The notes beneath the pieces are model-generated. The model saw only the letters and a list, made by a program, of their open reading frames with translations, was not told where the DNA came from and did not search any database. Positions 51,640-60,310 of a stretch of DNA of 64,000 nt are shown here, in pieces; position 1 is the stretch's first letter; each line of letters begins with the position of its first letter. Position numbers and translations under genes: made by a program. Origin of the DNA: Devosia sp. Leaf420 (GTDB lineage: Bacteria > Pseudomonadota > Alphaproteobacteria > Rhizobiales > Devosiaceae). The stretch covers positions 373,221 to 437,220 of the forward strand of contig NZ_LMQU01000001.1 of the NCBI RefSeq assembly GCF_001425445.1, written 5' to 3'.

Positions 51640-52533
51640 ATGAAGAAGCGCGTTGTCATCGACACCGATCCAGGCCTTGACGATGCCCTGGCAATTCTTT
51701 TTGCGCTCGGGTGCGGACGCTTCGAGGTGCTTGGGCTAACCACGGTCGGCGGCAATATCGGACTTGATCGGACGACGCTCAATGCCGGCGGGCTGCTGGC
51801 CGTAATGGAGCGTGGTGATATCCCTGTTATACGCGGTTCCGACGTGCCGCTTACGCGCGAGCAGCAGGACATCATCGCCATTGTTCATGGGGCGGATGGG
51901 CTCAAGGGTATCACCCTGCCCGAGCCTCTGGCTCCCGCGTCTGATGGTGCTTCGGCCTGGATCGCTGCGACCTTGGCGGCCGCAGAGCCCGGCAGCATCG
52001 ACATTCTGGCGCTGGGACCGCTGACCAATATTGCGCATTTCGTCACCGAACATCCCGAGGCCGTTGGCCTGATTGGCGAGATCATCGTCATGGGCGGGAC
52101 GCTCAATGAGCCAGGCAATTCGGGACCAAATTCCGAGTTTAATTTTGCGACCGATCCGGAGGCGGTTTCGGTGGTGCTCGGCAGCGGCGCTAAGGTGACG
52201 GTCGTGCCGCTCGACGTGACCCGAAAGGTTCGGGCGCAATTGGACTATGTCGAGGCGCTGCCGGACACGCCGCATGGTCGATTGGCACGCGAAGTTCTAG
52301 GGCAATATATGCAGGACGGCCGGCAAAGCCGCGCCCTGCACGACCCTTGCGTGATGCTCCTGGCGCTTGAGCCCGACATTTTCAGGCTGGAAAAGCTGGC
52401 GCTCGATGTCGATCTCGGCGAGCCACCGGATGCCGGCCGACTGCTTGTGGACAAGCGCGGATCGCTGGTCAACGTCGCGCTGGGCGTGGATGCAGAGCGT
52501 GCCCTGGCGCTGTTGCGGACCGGTTTCGCCTGA
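51640..52533 (+). CDS. Nucleoside hydrolase (IUNH family)
   Basis: 297 residues; splits the N-glycosidic bond of ribonucleosides. The family motif VVIDTDPGLDDALAILFAL is at the N-terminus, with ILALGPLTNIAHFVTEHPEA and MGGTLNEPGNSGPNSEFNFA further on and HDPCVMLLAL near the end. It probably frees the base for the upstream deaminase or a neighbouring salvage enzyme. The start MKKRVVID is used. It ends directly against the convergent M20 gene. Confidence 0.92.
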   Translation: MKKRVVIDTDPGLDDALAILFALGCGRFEVLGLTTVGGNIGLDRTTLNAGGLLAVMERGDIPVIRGSDVPLTREQQDIIAIVHGADGLKGITLPEPLAPASDGASAWIAATLAAAEPGSIDILALGPLTNIAHFVTEHPEAVGLIGEIIVMGGTLNEPGNSGPNSEFNFATDPEAVSVVLGSGAKVTVVPLDVTRKVRAQLDYVEALPDTPHGRLAREVLGQYMQDGRQSRALHDPCVMLLALEPDIFRLEKLALDVDLGEPPDAGRLLVDKRGSLVNVALGVDAERALALLRTGFA

Positions 52534-53703
52534 TCAAGCCGGCAGTTCCTGCTCGACGAGCGTCGTCCAGAAGCGCGCTCCTGTTGGGATCGCTTCATCG
52601 TTGAAATCATAGCGTGAATTATGATGCAGCGCGCCATCGACGGCGGGGCCATTGCCGAGCCAGACATAGGCGCCGGGGACTTCGGCGCTGAAAAAAGCAA
52701 AATCATCGCCAGCCGTGGACGGTGGAAAGTCGGTGACGACGGAGCGGCCTGTTGCGGCGGCGGCGGCGTGTAGAGCGCGCTGTGTCGCGTCGGGGTGATT
52801 GACCACAGGCGGGATGCGGCGGAGAAAGTTGTAGTCGGCTTCAACGCCGAAGGTCGCTGCAATGCCCTGGGCTACAATGCCAATTTCCTTCTCGAGCTGG
52901 TCGCGCACCTCTGGCGTATAGGCGCGCGCGGTGCCGCCGATGCGCACGGTGTCGGGGATGACGTTGAGCGCCTTGAAGTCGCCGGCGTCGAGCGCGCAGG
53001 CGCTGATCACCGCAGGCTGGAGCGGATCCACGACACGAGCGACGATGGTGTGGATGGCGGCGAGAAAATGGCCGGCGGCGGTTATGGCATCGCGGCCGAG
53101 ATGGGGTTTGGCGCCGTGGGTTCCGATACCTTTGAAGGTCACGGTCCAACTGTCCGATGACGCCAATTGCGGGCCCACTACCACGGCCATTTCATTGGTC
53201 GCGAGGCCGGGCATATTGTGGAGGCCGTAGACAGCGTCAACGGGGAACAGTTGCAAAAAGCCTTGCTCCAGCATGGCCTTGGCGCCGCCCCTGCCCTCTT
53301 CGGCGGGCTGGAAGATGAATTGAACGGTGCCAGAAAAGTTGCGCGTGCGGGCGAGATGGCGGGCGGCGGCGAGGAGCATGACGGTGTGACCATCATGACC
53401 GCAGGCGTGCATGGTGTTGGGCGTTTCCGACTTATAGAGACGGTCGGCAAGCTCGGGCATGGCAAGCGCATCCATGTCCGCGCGCAGGGCAATGCGGCGG
53501 GTGCCGGTGCCAATCTTGAGCGTGCCGACAATACCGGTTTTGCCGAGGCCGCGATGGACTTCGATGCCCGCTTCACTGAGCTTTTCCGCGACGATGGCGC
53601 TGGTGCGGACCTCTTCGAAGCCGAGTTCGGGGTGAGCGTGGAGATCGCGGCGGAGTGCGGTCATAGCTTCGAGTTCGAAGGGATCGTTGCTGCCCGATTG
53701 CAT
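52534..53703 (-). CDS. M20-family amidohydrolase (hippurate hydrolase / aminoacylase type)
   Basis: 389 residues. Motifs: RRDLHAHPELGFEEVRT, LRADMDALAMPEL, NTMHACGHDGHTVMLLAAA with metal ligands, FQPAEEGRGGAKAMLEQG and AGDDFAFFSAEVPG. Members hydrolyse N-acyl amino acids, indole-acetyl conjugates or related amides. Its role among nucleobase genes is unclear. It shares a 55-base divergent promoter region with the phosphoribosyltransferase gene. Confidence 0.9.
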   Translation of the reverse strand: MQSGSNDPFELEAMTALRRDLHAHPELGFEEVRTSAIVAEKLSEAGIEVHRGLGKTGIVGTLKIGTGTRRIALRADMDALAMPELADRLYKSETPNTMHACGHDGHTVMLLAAARHLARTRNFSGTVQFIFQPAEEGRGGAKAMLEQGFLQLFPVDAVYGLHNMPGLATNEMAVVVGPQLASSDSWTVTFKGIGTHGAKPHLGRDAITAAGHFLAAIHTIVARVVDPLQPAVISACALDAGDFKALNVIPDTVRIGGTARAYTPEVRDQLEKEIGIVAQGIAATFGVEADYNFLRRIPPVVNHPDATQRALHAAAAATGRSVVTDFPPSTAGDDFAFFSAEVPGAYVWLGNGPAVDGALHHNSRYDFNDEAIPTGARFWTTLVEQELPA

Positions 53704-53758
53704 TGGCCTTACCGTCTTGCGATAGAATTCTGGGACATAGCTTGCGGGTTACACACCG

Positions 53759-54463
53759 ATGAATCAAGGACTTGGCGCGAGTTTTGAGCCGCATGAATTC
53801 TGGCAGGCCTTTTCGGCGCCAGGCAGTTTCGAACCGGAGCCGGTGGATGGTCATCTCGGCTTTTATCCCGCGGAGCTGGCGGACGGGCGGCAGCTCTGCT
53901 TGCCGCTACGGGTGCTGCCGGGTGATGGCAAATCGGCCGTCTCTTCGCTGATCTTGAACCAGGCGAGTTTTACCGTTGAGGACGGTTTGGCAGCGGCCCT
54001 TGTCATGCTGCTGCGGGCGATGGCGCCGGAAATTATCATTGGTGTGCCGACACTTGGCTTGCCACTGGCGTCCAATGTGGCGCGGCGGCTGGGGCATACG
54101 CGGATGGTGCCGCTCGGGACGTCGCGGAAATTTTGGTACCGCGATGACCTCTCGGAGCCAATGAAATCGATCACCAGCCCGACCGCGGCAAAGACGCTCT
54201 ATATCGATCCCCGTATGCTGCCGCTTTTGCGGGGTAAACGGGTGGCGGTGGTGGATGATGTGATCAGCTCGGGCCAGTCGATGGGCGCGGTTTTGCGGCT
54301 TTTGGCGAAGGCGGAGATCGAGCCGGTGGCGATCGGCTGCGCGATGTTGCAGGGGCGGCATTGGGAGGAGCCGCTGGCGGCGTGGCGCGACAGGATTGTT
54401 GCGCCGTTGCGGTCGCCGCGGTTTGTGCTCAATGAAAAAGAGCGTTGGTTGCCAGAGGTTTAG
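53759..54463 (+). CDS. Phosphoribosyltransferase family protein
   Basis: 234 residues. The PRPP loop VAVVDDVISSGQSMGAVLRL (about residues 161-180) and the upstream EIIIGVPTLGLPLASNVARR mark a type I PRTase. An unusual N-terminal 90 residues (GLGASFEPHEFWQAFSAPGS) precede it. It probably joins a free base to PRPP, fitting base salvage next to the nucleoside hydrolase. The base is unknown. Confidence 0.83.
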   Translation: MNQGLGASFEPHEFWQAFSAPGSFEPEPVDGHLGFYPAELADGRQLCLPLRVLPGDGKSAVSSLILNQASFTVEDGLAAALVMLLRAMAPEIIIGVPTLGLPLASNVARRLGHTRMVPLGTSRKFWYRDDLSEPMKSITSPTAAKTLYIDPRMLPLLRGKRVAVVDDVISSGQSMGAVLRLLAKAEIEPVAIGCAMLQGRHWEEPLAAWRDRIVAPLRSPRFVLNEKERWLPEV

Positions 54464-54465
54464 CT

Positions 54466-55257
54466 CTATCGCGTGCCGGGGAGAGGCATGGCTTCGATCT
54501 CTCTGAGGACTTCGATCATGCCGGCGACATTTGCTTCGGCGATAATTTTCCCCTTCTCGGCGGTGGCGAGGGAAGCGTCGCCGACGGCGCCGGATGGGTT
54601 GATGTCGGAGGCGATCCAGGCATAGGTGTGGCCGAAGGCGCCTGTTGGCCTAAGATATTGAAATTGCTGCTCGTCTCGCGCTGCGATGGAGACGAAATTC
54701 TCCGCTTTGGGCATATCCACAAGGTGCGGTTTGAAGTGGAGGATGAGCGAGGTTTCGGCGTCGCCGCCGTGAATGCCGTGGCGTCGCTCAAGGTCGCTCA
54801 AAACGCCCGGTGGGGTGAAACGCCAGCCGCTTTTGACGGCGAGCATGCCGGCGCGGACGCGGAGTTCGCGGGCGACGATGCCCATGATTTCTTCGTTGCC
54901 GCCGTGAGAGTTGATGAAAATCAACTTCTTAACCCCGGCGCGGGCGACTTCGAGACCGATCTGGGTCCAGGCGTCGATGAGGTTGGTGGCCGTGTGGGTG
55001 ATGGTGCCCTTGGCCCAAATGTGCTCGTTGGATTTGCCGATCTGCTGCACTGGCAGGATGCGGATATCGAGGTCGTTCGGGCAACATTCCGTTAACATCG
55101 AAAGCATGGAAGCGTTGATTATGCTGTCCGTGCCGACCGGCAGGTGCGGACCATGCTGCTCGACCGCCGCGATGGGCAGGATGGCGATGGTCTTCATAGG
55201 GTCGAGCCCTTCGAATTCGCTCGCCGAGAAATCGGTCCACCAGATTTTGCGCATCAT
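54466..55257 (-). CDS. Creatininase-family amidohydrolase
   Basis: 263 residues. Metal-site motifs: AAVEQHGPHLPVGTDSI, FINSHGGNEEIMGIVARELR, GIHGGDAETSLILHF (Glu ligand) and NPSGAVGDASLATAEKGK. The family includes creatinine amidohydrolase, FAPy deformylases and MftE, so a cyclic amide or formamide substrate is likely. GAGGA supports the start MMRKIWWTDF; longer upstream frames run into the RidA gene. It is 8 bases downstream of that gene, in one operon. Confidence 0.87.
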   Translation of the reverse strand: MMRKIWWTDFSASEFEGLDPMKTIAILPIAAVEQHGPHLPVGTDSIINASMLSMLTECCPNDLDIRILPVQQIGKSNEHIWAKGTITHTATNLIDAWTQIGLEVARAGVKKLIFINSHGGNEEIMGIVARELRVRAGMLAVKSGWRFTPPGVLSDLERRHGIHGGDAETSLILHFKPHLVDMPKAENFVSIAARDEQQFQYLRPTGAFGHTYAWIASDINPSGAVGDASLATAEKGKIIAEANVAGMIEVLREIEAMPLPGTR

Positions 55258-55265
55258 AGAATTCC

Positions 55266-55655
55266 TCAGGCTGGGCCGGCGGCGATGACTTCGATCTCGA
55301 CGACGAATTCTGGCCGGGCGAAGCCGGAGACGATCATCAGCGTCGAAGCGGGATAGGGCGCAGCAAAGAGCGCATTGCGGACGCCCATATAGTCGGGGAG
55401 ATGCTCGCGCCCGGTGACATAGGCATTGATGCGGATGATGTGTTCGAGACCGAGGCCGGCTTCGCGGAGGATGGCCGCGATATTGTCGAAGCAGAGCTTG
55501 GTCTGGCCTGCACAATCGGGCGGGACGGCCTTATCAGCGGCGATGCCCAATTGGCCGGAGCAGAAGACGAGACGCTGGCTGGGTGGGACGACGATGCCAT
55601 GGCTATAGGGCGCGAAAGGCGGATGGATATCGGTCGGGTCTAGGACGGTGGTCAT
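55266..55655 (-). CDS. RidA-family protein lacking the usual arginine
   Basis: 129 residues with the YjgF/RidA fold: PFAPYSHGIVVPPSQRLVFC, SGQLGIAADKAVP, CFDNIAAILREAGLGLEHII and FVVEIEVIAAGPA. In archetypal RidA imine deaminases the segment PARxxVEV holds the essential Arg; here it reads PASTLMIV, so Arg is Ser. It may have another ring-opening or hydrolytic role. It is first in a two-gene unit with the creatininase-family gene, divergent from the transport operon. Confidence 0.87.
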   Translation of the reverse strand: MTTVLDPTDIHPPFAPYSHGIVVPPSQRLVFCSGQLGIAADKAVPPDCAGQTKLCFDNIAAILREAGLGLEHIIRINAYVTGREHLPDYMGVRNALFAAPYPASTLMIVSGFARPEFVVEIEVIAAGPA

Positions 55656-55739
55656 GGTTATCCAAAGCTTGCGAGGCGAATGCTAAGCCAAAGGTAAAGC
55701 GCTTGACCAGCCCTTTCAGACATAAATTGCACGCATAGC

Positions 55740-55767
55740 AGGCATTCACTTAAGCTGCCTATTTTTT
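55740..55767 (+). terminator. Terminator-like hairpin in the leader of the NMT1-type operon
   Basis: AGGCA (55740-55744) pairs with TGCCT (55756-55760), followed by A and six T on the plus strand, about 100 bases upstream of the binding-protein ATG. It could be the expression platform of an attenuator or riboswitch, or chance structure in the promoter. The stem is only 5 bases. Confidence 0.35.
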
Positions 55768-55867
55768 GGGTTTTCATCTGCAGCCAAGTGCGGAAGGGTG
55801 GGCGCAGGGTGAAGGAGATCGCCCAATCAATCAGCTCCGCAACGATCGGAGCAAGGGAACGCAGCAG

Positions 55868-56869
55868 ATGCACGCAACACTCAAGACGACCATTCTGGCC
55901 GCCATGGCCTTTGCCGCCACGCAGGTTTCGGCCCAGGAATTGGACAAGGTCACCTTCGCGACTAATTGGCTGGCCCAAGCGGAACATGGTGGCTACTACC
56001 AAGCGATCGCCGACGGCACTTATGAGAAATACGGTCTCGACGTGACCATCATGCAGGGCGGGCCGCAATCGCCGGGCCGGCCGATGCTGGTATCGGGCCA
56101 GGTGCAATTCTACATGGGCGGCGCGACAGGCGCGATCAACGCGGTCAAGGAAGGCATTCCGACGATTACGCTCGCGGCGATCTTCCAGAAAGATCCGCAG
56201 ATCCTGATGTCGCATCCGGGCAAGTTCGGGAGCTTTCCGGAACTGGCTGGTGCCTCAAAATACATCCTCAGCGCCGATGGCTTTAGCGGCTACTTCACCT
56301 GGATGAAGTCGCAATGGCCCGAATTCGTCGACGAAAAATATGAGCCCTACCAGTTCAATCCGGCTTCGTTTCTGGCCGATGATATGGCGATCCAGCAGGG
56401 TTACCTGACCTCGGAGCCGCTCGCCATCGAGCGCGAAGCCGGTTTTGCGCCCGATGTGTGGCTGCTCGCCGACAGTGGCTATGCGCCTTATTCGACCACG
56501 ATCGAAGCGATGAAGCCATGGGTCGACGAGCATCCCGATATTGCCAAGCGCTTTGTGGAAGCGACGATCATCGGCTGGTCCAACTATCTTTATGGCGACA
56601 ACAAAGCCGCCAACGACCTGATCAAGTCCGACAATCCGGAAATGACGGATGACCAGATCGCCTATGGCATCGAGAAGATGAAGGAATATGGGATTGCCGT
56701 CTCCGGCGATGCAGAAACCAAGGGGATCGGCTGCATGACCGATGCCGGCTGGAAGACCTTCTACGACTCGATGGTCACCGCAGGCGTCTTCGAAGCCGGG
56801 ATCGACATTACCCAGGCCTATACGACCGAATATGTCTGCCAGGGCCTTGGCGTCGACCTCTTCAAGTAA
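55868..56869 (+). CDS. NMT1/SsuA-type ABC transporter substrate-binding protein
   Basis: 333 residues. The signal peptide MHATLKTTILAAMAFAATQV ends SAQE. The fold of NMT1/THI5-like receptors shows in VTFATNWLAQAEHGGYYQAI, ADGTYEKYGLDVTIMQGGPQ, LVSGQVQFYMGGATGAINAV and the C-terminal GWKTFYDSMVTAGVF. Known relatives bind pyrimidine precursors, riboflavin precursors or sulfonates. AAGGGA lies ahead of the ATG. It is the first gene of a six-gene plus-strand operon with a deaminase and two redox enzymes. Confidence 0.9.
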   Translation: MHATLKTTILAAMAFAATQVSAQELDKVTFATNWLAQAEHGGYYQAIADGTYEKYGLDVTIMQGGPQSPGRPMLVSGQVQFYMGGATGAINAVKEGIPTITLAAIFQKDPQILMSHPGKFGSFPELAGASKYILSADGFSGYFTWMKSQWPEFVDEKYEPYQFNPASFLADDMAIQQGYLTSEPLAIEREAGFAPDVWLLADSGYAPYSTTIEAMKPWVDEHPDIAKRFVEATIIGWSNYLYGDNKAANDLIKSDNPEMTDDQIAYGIEKMKEYGIAVSGDAETKGIGCMTDAGWKTFYDSMVTAGVFEAGIDITQAYTTEYVCQGLGVDLFK

Positions 56870-56933
56870 TTGTTCCGACACCGGCGCGGACACGACGTCC
56901 GCGCCGCTCCGACCCTAGAGTGGGCGATTTACT

Positions 56934-57767
56934 TTGACTGATTTGACGATTTCCGCGCCGGCGACAGCGGCGCCACCGAGTACTTCCAAACTTGTCGTGT
57001 CGATGCGGCATGTCAGCAAGCTCTTTTCCAACGGCACTTTGGCGCTCAAGGACATGTCGCTCGATGTGCAGCGCGGCGAGTTTTTGAGCCTGCTCGGGCC
57101 TTCGGGTTGCGGCAAATCCACCGCCTTGCGCATTATTGCCGGGCTGGGTGCGCCAAGCTCGGGCACGATCGACTGGCCCTCCTCGCAGATCAGCAAGAAG
57201 GGATTGCCCGAAGGCGATGTCGGCTTCGTCTTCCAGGAGCCGACGCTGATGCCCTGGCAGACGGTTTGGGGCAATGTCTATTTGCCGCTGCGGCTGCGCG
57301 GCGTCTCCAAGGCCGATGCCAATCCGGCTATCATGGAGGTTTTGGCCTCGGTTGGCCTTGCCGATTTCACCAAGTCCTATCCGCGCGAGCTTTCGGGCGG
57401 GATGAAGATGCGCGTCTCGATCGCGCGGGCCCTGGTGACCAAGCCAAAGCTTTTGTTGATGGATGAGCCCTTTGCGGCGCTCGACGAGATCACGCGGCAA
57501 AAACTCAATGATGATGTGCTCCGCCTCTGGCGCGAGACGGGGATCACCGTGATCTTCGTCACCCACTCGGTGTTCGAGAGCGCCTTTTTGAGCAATCGCA
57601 TCGTCGTCATGCGCGCCCGGCCGGGACAGGTCTATGCCGATCTGCCGCTCGAGACCTCGGCGGTGCGCGACGAGAATTATCGCACTTCGGAAGAATATCG
57701 CGTGACGACCGACACGGTTTCGCGCGCGCTTCAGGAAGCCATCATGCGTGGAGCCCAGACGAAATGA
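56934..57767 (+). CDS. ABC transporter ATP-binding protein (SsuB/TauB/ThiZ type)
   Basis: 277 residues. Walker A GPSGCGKST, Q-loop GFVFQEPTLMPWQTVWGNV, signature LSGGMKMRVSIARAL, Walker B LLLMDEPFAALDEITRQ, H-loop IFVTHSVFESAFL. The Q-loop PTLMPW is typical of the taurine/nitrate/pyrimidine class. The start is uncertain: a TTG (MTDLTISAP) without a clear ribosome site, or an internal ATG at MRHVSKLF. It overlaps the permease gene by 4 bases. Confidence 0.9.
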   Translation: MTDLTISAPATAAPPSTSKLVVSMRHVSKLFSNGTLALKDMSLDVQRGEFLSLLGPSGCGKSTALRIIAGLGAPSSGTIDWPSSQISKKGLPEGDVGFVFQEPTLMPWQTVWGNVYLPLRLRGVSKADANPAIMEVLASVGLADFTKSYPRELSGGMKMRVSIARALVTKPKLLLMDEPFAALDEITRQKLNDDVLRLWRETGITVIFVTHSVFESAFLSNRIVVMRARPGQVYADLPLETSAVRDENYRTSEEYRVTTDTVSRALQEAIMRGAQTK

Positions 57768-58633
57768 GCGACGCCGTTTCTTTTGACAAGGCTTCGACCG
57801 AAGCCGGCACCGACAGCCAGGTCGTCATACCGATCAGCCGGTCGAGCACTGCCGAGCGCGTGCTTTCGATCGTCGTACCGGTGTTCATGGTGCTGTTGGC
57901 GATTGCCGCCTGGCAGGCGCATATCATGATCAACCAAGTGCCGCGCTATATCATGCCGGCGCCGCTCGATGTGGTGAATGCGCTTTTCACCGATTGGGGG
58001 ACGCTGGCGCCATCGCTGCTGGTAACCCTGCGCATTACCGTCATGGCACTCGGGATTGCGCTGGTCGGTGGGGTTGGGCTTGCGATCATTCTGGTGCAGA
58101 GCCGCTGGATCGAGCTGGCGCTGTTTCCGTTTGCGGTGATCCTGCAGGTGACGCCGATGATCGCCATCGCGCCGCTGCTCATCATCTACATGCCCGACAC
58201 GCAATCGGCGCTTTTGACCTGCGCCTTTGTCGTGGCGTTCTTTCCGATCCTTTCCAACATGGTCGCGGGGCTGAAAAGCGTCGACCATAACCTCCTCAAT
58301 CTCTTCGAGCTTTATGGCGCGAGCCGCTGGCAGACGCTGATCCATCTCAAGCTGCCCTCGTCCCTGCCCTATTTTGCGGCGGGGCTGCGGATTGGCGGGG
58401 GCCTGTCGCTGATCGCGGCGGTGGTGGCGGAATTTGCGGCGGGGTCGGCGGGCAAGGGTTCGGGGCTGGCGTTCCGACTGCTCGAATCCGGCTATCGGCT
58501 GAATTATCCGCGGCTTTATGCGGCGCTGGTGCTGCTGATGATGACCGGTGTCGCGATCTTTGCGCTGACCTCGCTGATCTCCTGGGCGATGCTGCATCGC
58601 TGGCACGAAAGTGCACTGAAGCGGGAGAATTGA
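57764..58633 (+). CDS. ABC transporter permease (SsuC/TauC/ThiX type)
   Basis: 289 residues with six membrane helices. Family marks: PRYIMPAPLDVVNALFTDWG after the first helix, the EAA loop LFELYGASRWQTLIHLKLPS, and LIAAVVAEFAAGSAGKGSGL near the C-terminus. It builds the membrane channel of the NMT1-type importer. Confidence 0.9.
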   Translation: MSDAVSFDKASTEAGTDSQVVIPISRSSTAERVLSIVVPVFMVLLAIAAWQAHIMINQVPRYIMPAPLDVVNALFTDWGTLAPSLLVTLRITVMALGIALVGGVGLAIILVQSRWIELALFPFAVILQVTPMIAIAPLLIIYMPDTQSALLTCAFVVAFFPILSNMVAGLKSVDHNLLNLFELYGASRWQTLIHLKLPSSLPYFAAGLRIGGGLSLIAAVVAEFAAGSAGKGSGLAFRLLESGYRLNYPRLYAALVLLMMTGVAIFALTSLISWAMLHRWHESALKREN

Positions 58634-58722
58634 GATGGGGGTGCAGGCGATTTTCATGGGCTGGGGTGCGGCACTGCCGATCCCGCCGGGCATGGATTTG
58701 CCATTTGGCATGGCGGGCGCGG

Positions 58723-58848
58723 CACCTCTCCCTGGGGGGAGAGGTCGACGCGAAGCGGCGGGTGAGGGGGCCTTTGGCAAAAACCTCGCCCGAGAAAGGC
58801 CCCCTCACCCGGCCCTGCGGGCCGACCTCTCCCCCAGAGGGAGAGGTG
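58723..58848. repeat. Palindromic repeat, family C, nearly perfect
   Basis: CACCTCTCCCTGGGGGGAGA at the left is inverted as CTCTCCCCCAGAGGGAGAGG at the right. Inside, GGGTGAGGGGGCCTTT (58760-58775) and AAAGGCCCCCTCACCC (58795-58810) are exact 16-base inverted copies. It fills most of the 58634-58996 gap inside the operon, which also has a half family-A element at 58892-58914. Frames through it are low-complexity and not credible genes. Confidence 0.8.
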
Positions 58849-58996
58849 AAGCGTGGCTCACTATCGCCGGAGCGCTCAAGGCTATCGCGATGTCATTCCC
58901 GCGAAAGGGTGGGAACGGACACTGCGGGTTCGATGAAGGCTTTGAGCAGACAAGGCGGTTGAGGGAATACTGCCTGCTGCGTGGGAGGGTTGGGTT

Positions 58997-60310
58997 GTGA
59001 GTGTTTCGGTTCCGGCAGATGGCCATTATGCCGTGGTCAATGCCAATGTGCCGGCTTCGGTGCTGGGTGAGCCTGCCTCGGGTGCATTGAAGACCGTCGA
59101 TATCACGATTGCCGATGGGGCGATTGCGTCGATCGGGCCGGCGGGGTCGGCGACTTTGCCGCAGAAGATCGATATGCGCGGCGATATCGTGTTGCCGGCT
59201 TTTGTCGATCTGCACACGCATCTCGACAAGGGGCATATCTGGGCGCGAAAGCAGAATCCGGACGGCACTTGGATGGGGGCGCTGAAGGCAGTGCTGACCG
59301 ATCGCGAGGCCAATTGGGCCGCAAGCGATGTCGAGCGGCGCATGGATTTTTCGCTGCGCTGTGCCTTTGCGCATGGCACGGCGGCAATCCGCACCCATCT
59401 CGACATGGCGCCACCGCAGCATGAAATCACCTGGGACGTTTTCTCGGCCATGCGCGAGCGCTGGGCCGGGCGGATCGAACTGCAAGGCGCCGGGCTGATG
59501 GGGCCGGACACGATCCTTGACGGGGAAAAGCTTCGGGGAGTTGCGACCTCGACCAAGGCGGCCGGTGGGATTTTGGGTGGATCCACCGCGGTGCATCCGG
59601 ACAATCCGCTGATCATGCGGAAACTGGTGGAGATTGCGGGCGAGCTTGGGCTCGATATCGATCTTCATACCGATGAAAGCCCGGATCCTGCAGCCAATGC
59701 GCTGGAGTGTCTGGCGGATGCGGTGATCGAAAGTGGATTTAACGGGTCGGTGACGGCGGGGCATTGCTGCTCGCTGGCGGTGCAGGACAGTGAAACCGCC
59801 AAGCGCGTGATCGATAAGGTGGCGCAGGCGGGGATTGCCGTCGTGTCGCTGCCGATGTGCAATATGTATCTGCAGGACCGGGACAATAGCGACGGCGTGC
59901 GGACACCGCGCTGGCGTGGGGTGACGCTGCTCAATGAATTGAAGGCGGCGGGCGTAAAAGTCGCCATTGCCTCGGACAATACGCGCGACCCCTTTTATGC
60001 CTATGGCGATCTCGACGGGTTCGAGGTGTTTCGCGAAGGCGCGCGGATTTTGCACTTCGATCATCCGCAGGCCGAGGCTTTTGCCTGGGCGCGAGTAGTT
60101 TCGGCGGATCCCGCTGCGATTGCCGGATTTGGTTACACCGGTGAGCTGGCGGCAGGGGCGCCGGCTGATCTCGTGCTCTTCAAGGGGCGCAGCTGGACCG
60201 AACTGATGTCGCGGCCGCAGGCCGACCGGACCGTGATCCGCGCCGGACAGGCGATCGACACCACCCTCCCCGATTACCGTGAACTCGACGACTTGATGGG
60301 CCAAGCATGA
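58997..60310 (+). CDS. Cytosine-deaminase-like amidohydrolase
   Basis: 437 residues; CodA-type member of the amidohydrolase superfamily. Motifs: LPAFVDLHTHLDKGHIWAR (metal His pair), AAIRTHLDMAPPQHEI, LDIDLHTDESPDPAANALEC, SVTAGHCCSLAVQDSETAKR and VAIASDNTRDPFYAYGD (metal Asp). Relatives deaminate cytosine, isoguanine, creatinine or related rings. The GTG start (MSVSVPADG) is 11 bases after GGGAGGG. Its stop overlaps the oxidase ATG by 4 bases. Confidence 0.88.
   Translation: MSVSVPADGHYAVVNANVPASVLGEPASGALKTVDITIADGAIASIGPAGSATLPQKIDMRGDIVLPAFVDLHTHLDKGHIWARKQNPDGTWMGALKAVLTDREANWAASDVERRMDFSLRCAFAHGTAAIRTHLDMAPPQHEITWDVFSAMRERWAGRIELQGAGLMGPDTILDGEKLRGVATSTKAAGGILGGSTAVHPDNPLIMRKLVEIAGELGLDIDLHTDESPDPAANALECLADAVIESGFNGSVTAGHCCSLAVQDSETAKRVIDKVAQAGIAVVSLPMCNMYLQDRDNSDGVRTPRWRGVTLLNELKAAGVKVAIASDNTRDPFYAYGDLDGFEVFREGARILHFDHPQAEAFAWARVVSADPAAIAGFGYTGELAAGAPADLVLFKGRSWTELMSRPQADRTVIRAGQAIDTTLPDYRELDDLMGQA

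Noticed and set aside
58635..59000. 121-codon frame between the permease and the CodA-like gene
   Set aside because: It starts 2 bases after the permease stop but most of it translates the family C palindrome, giving Pro/Arg/Gly-rich low-complexity sequence with no similarity.
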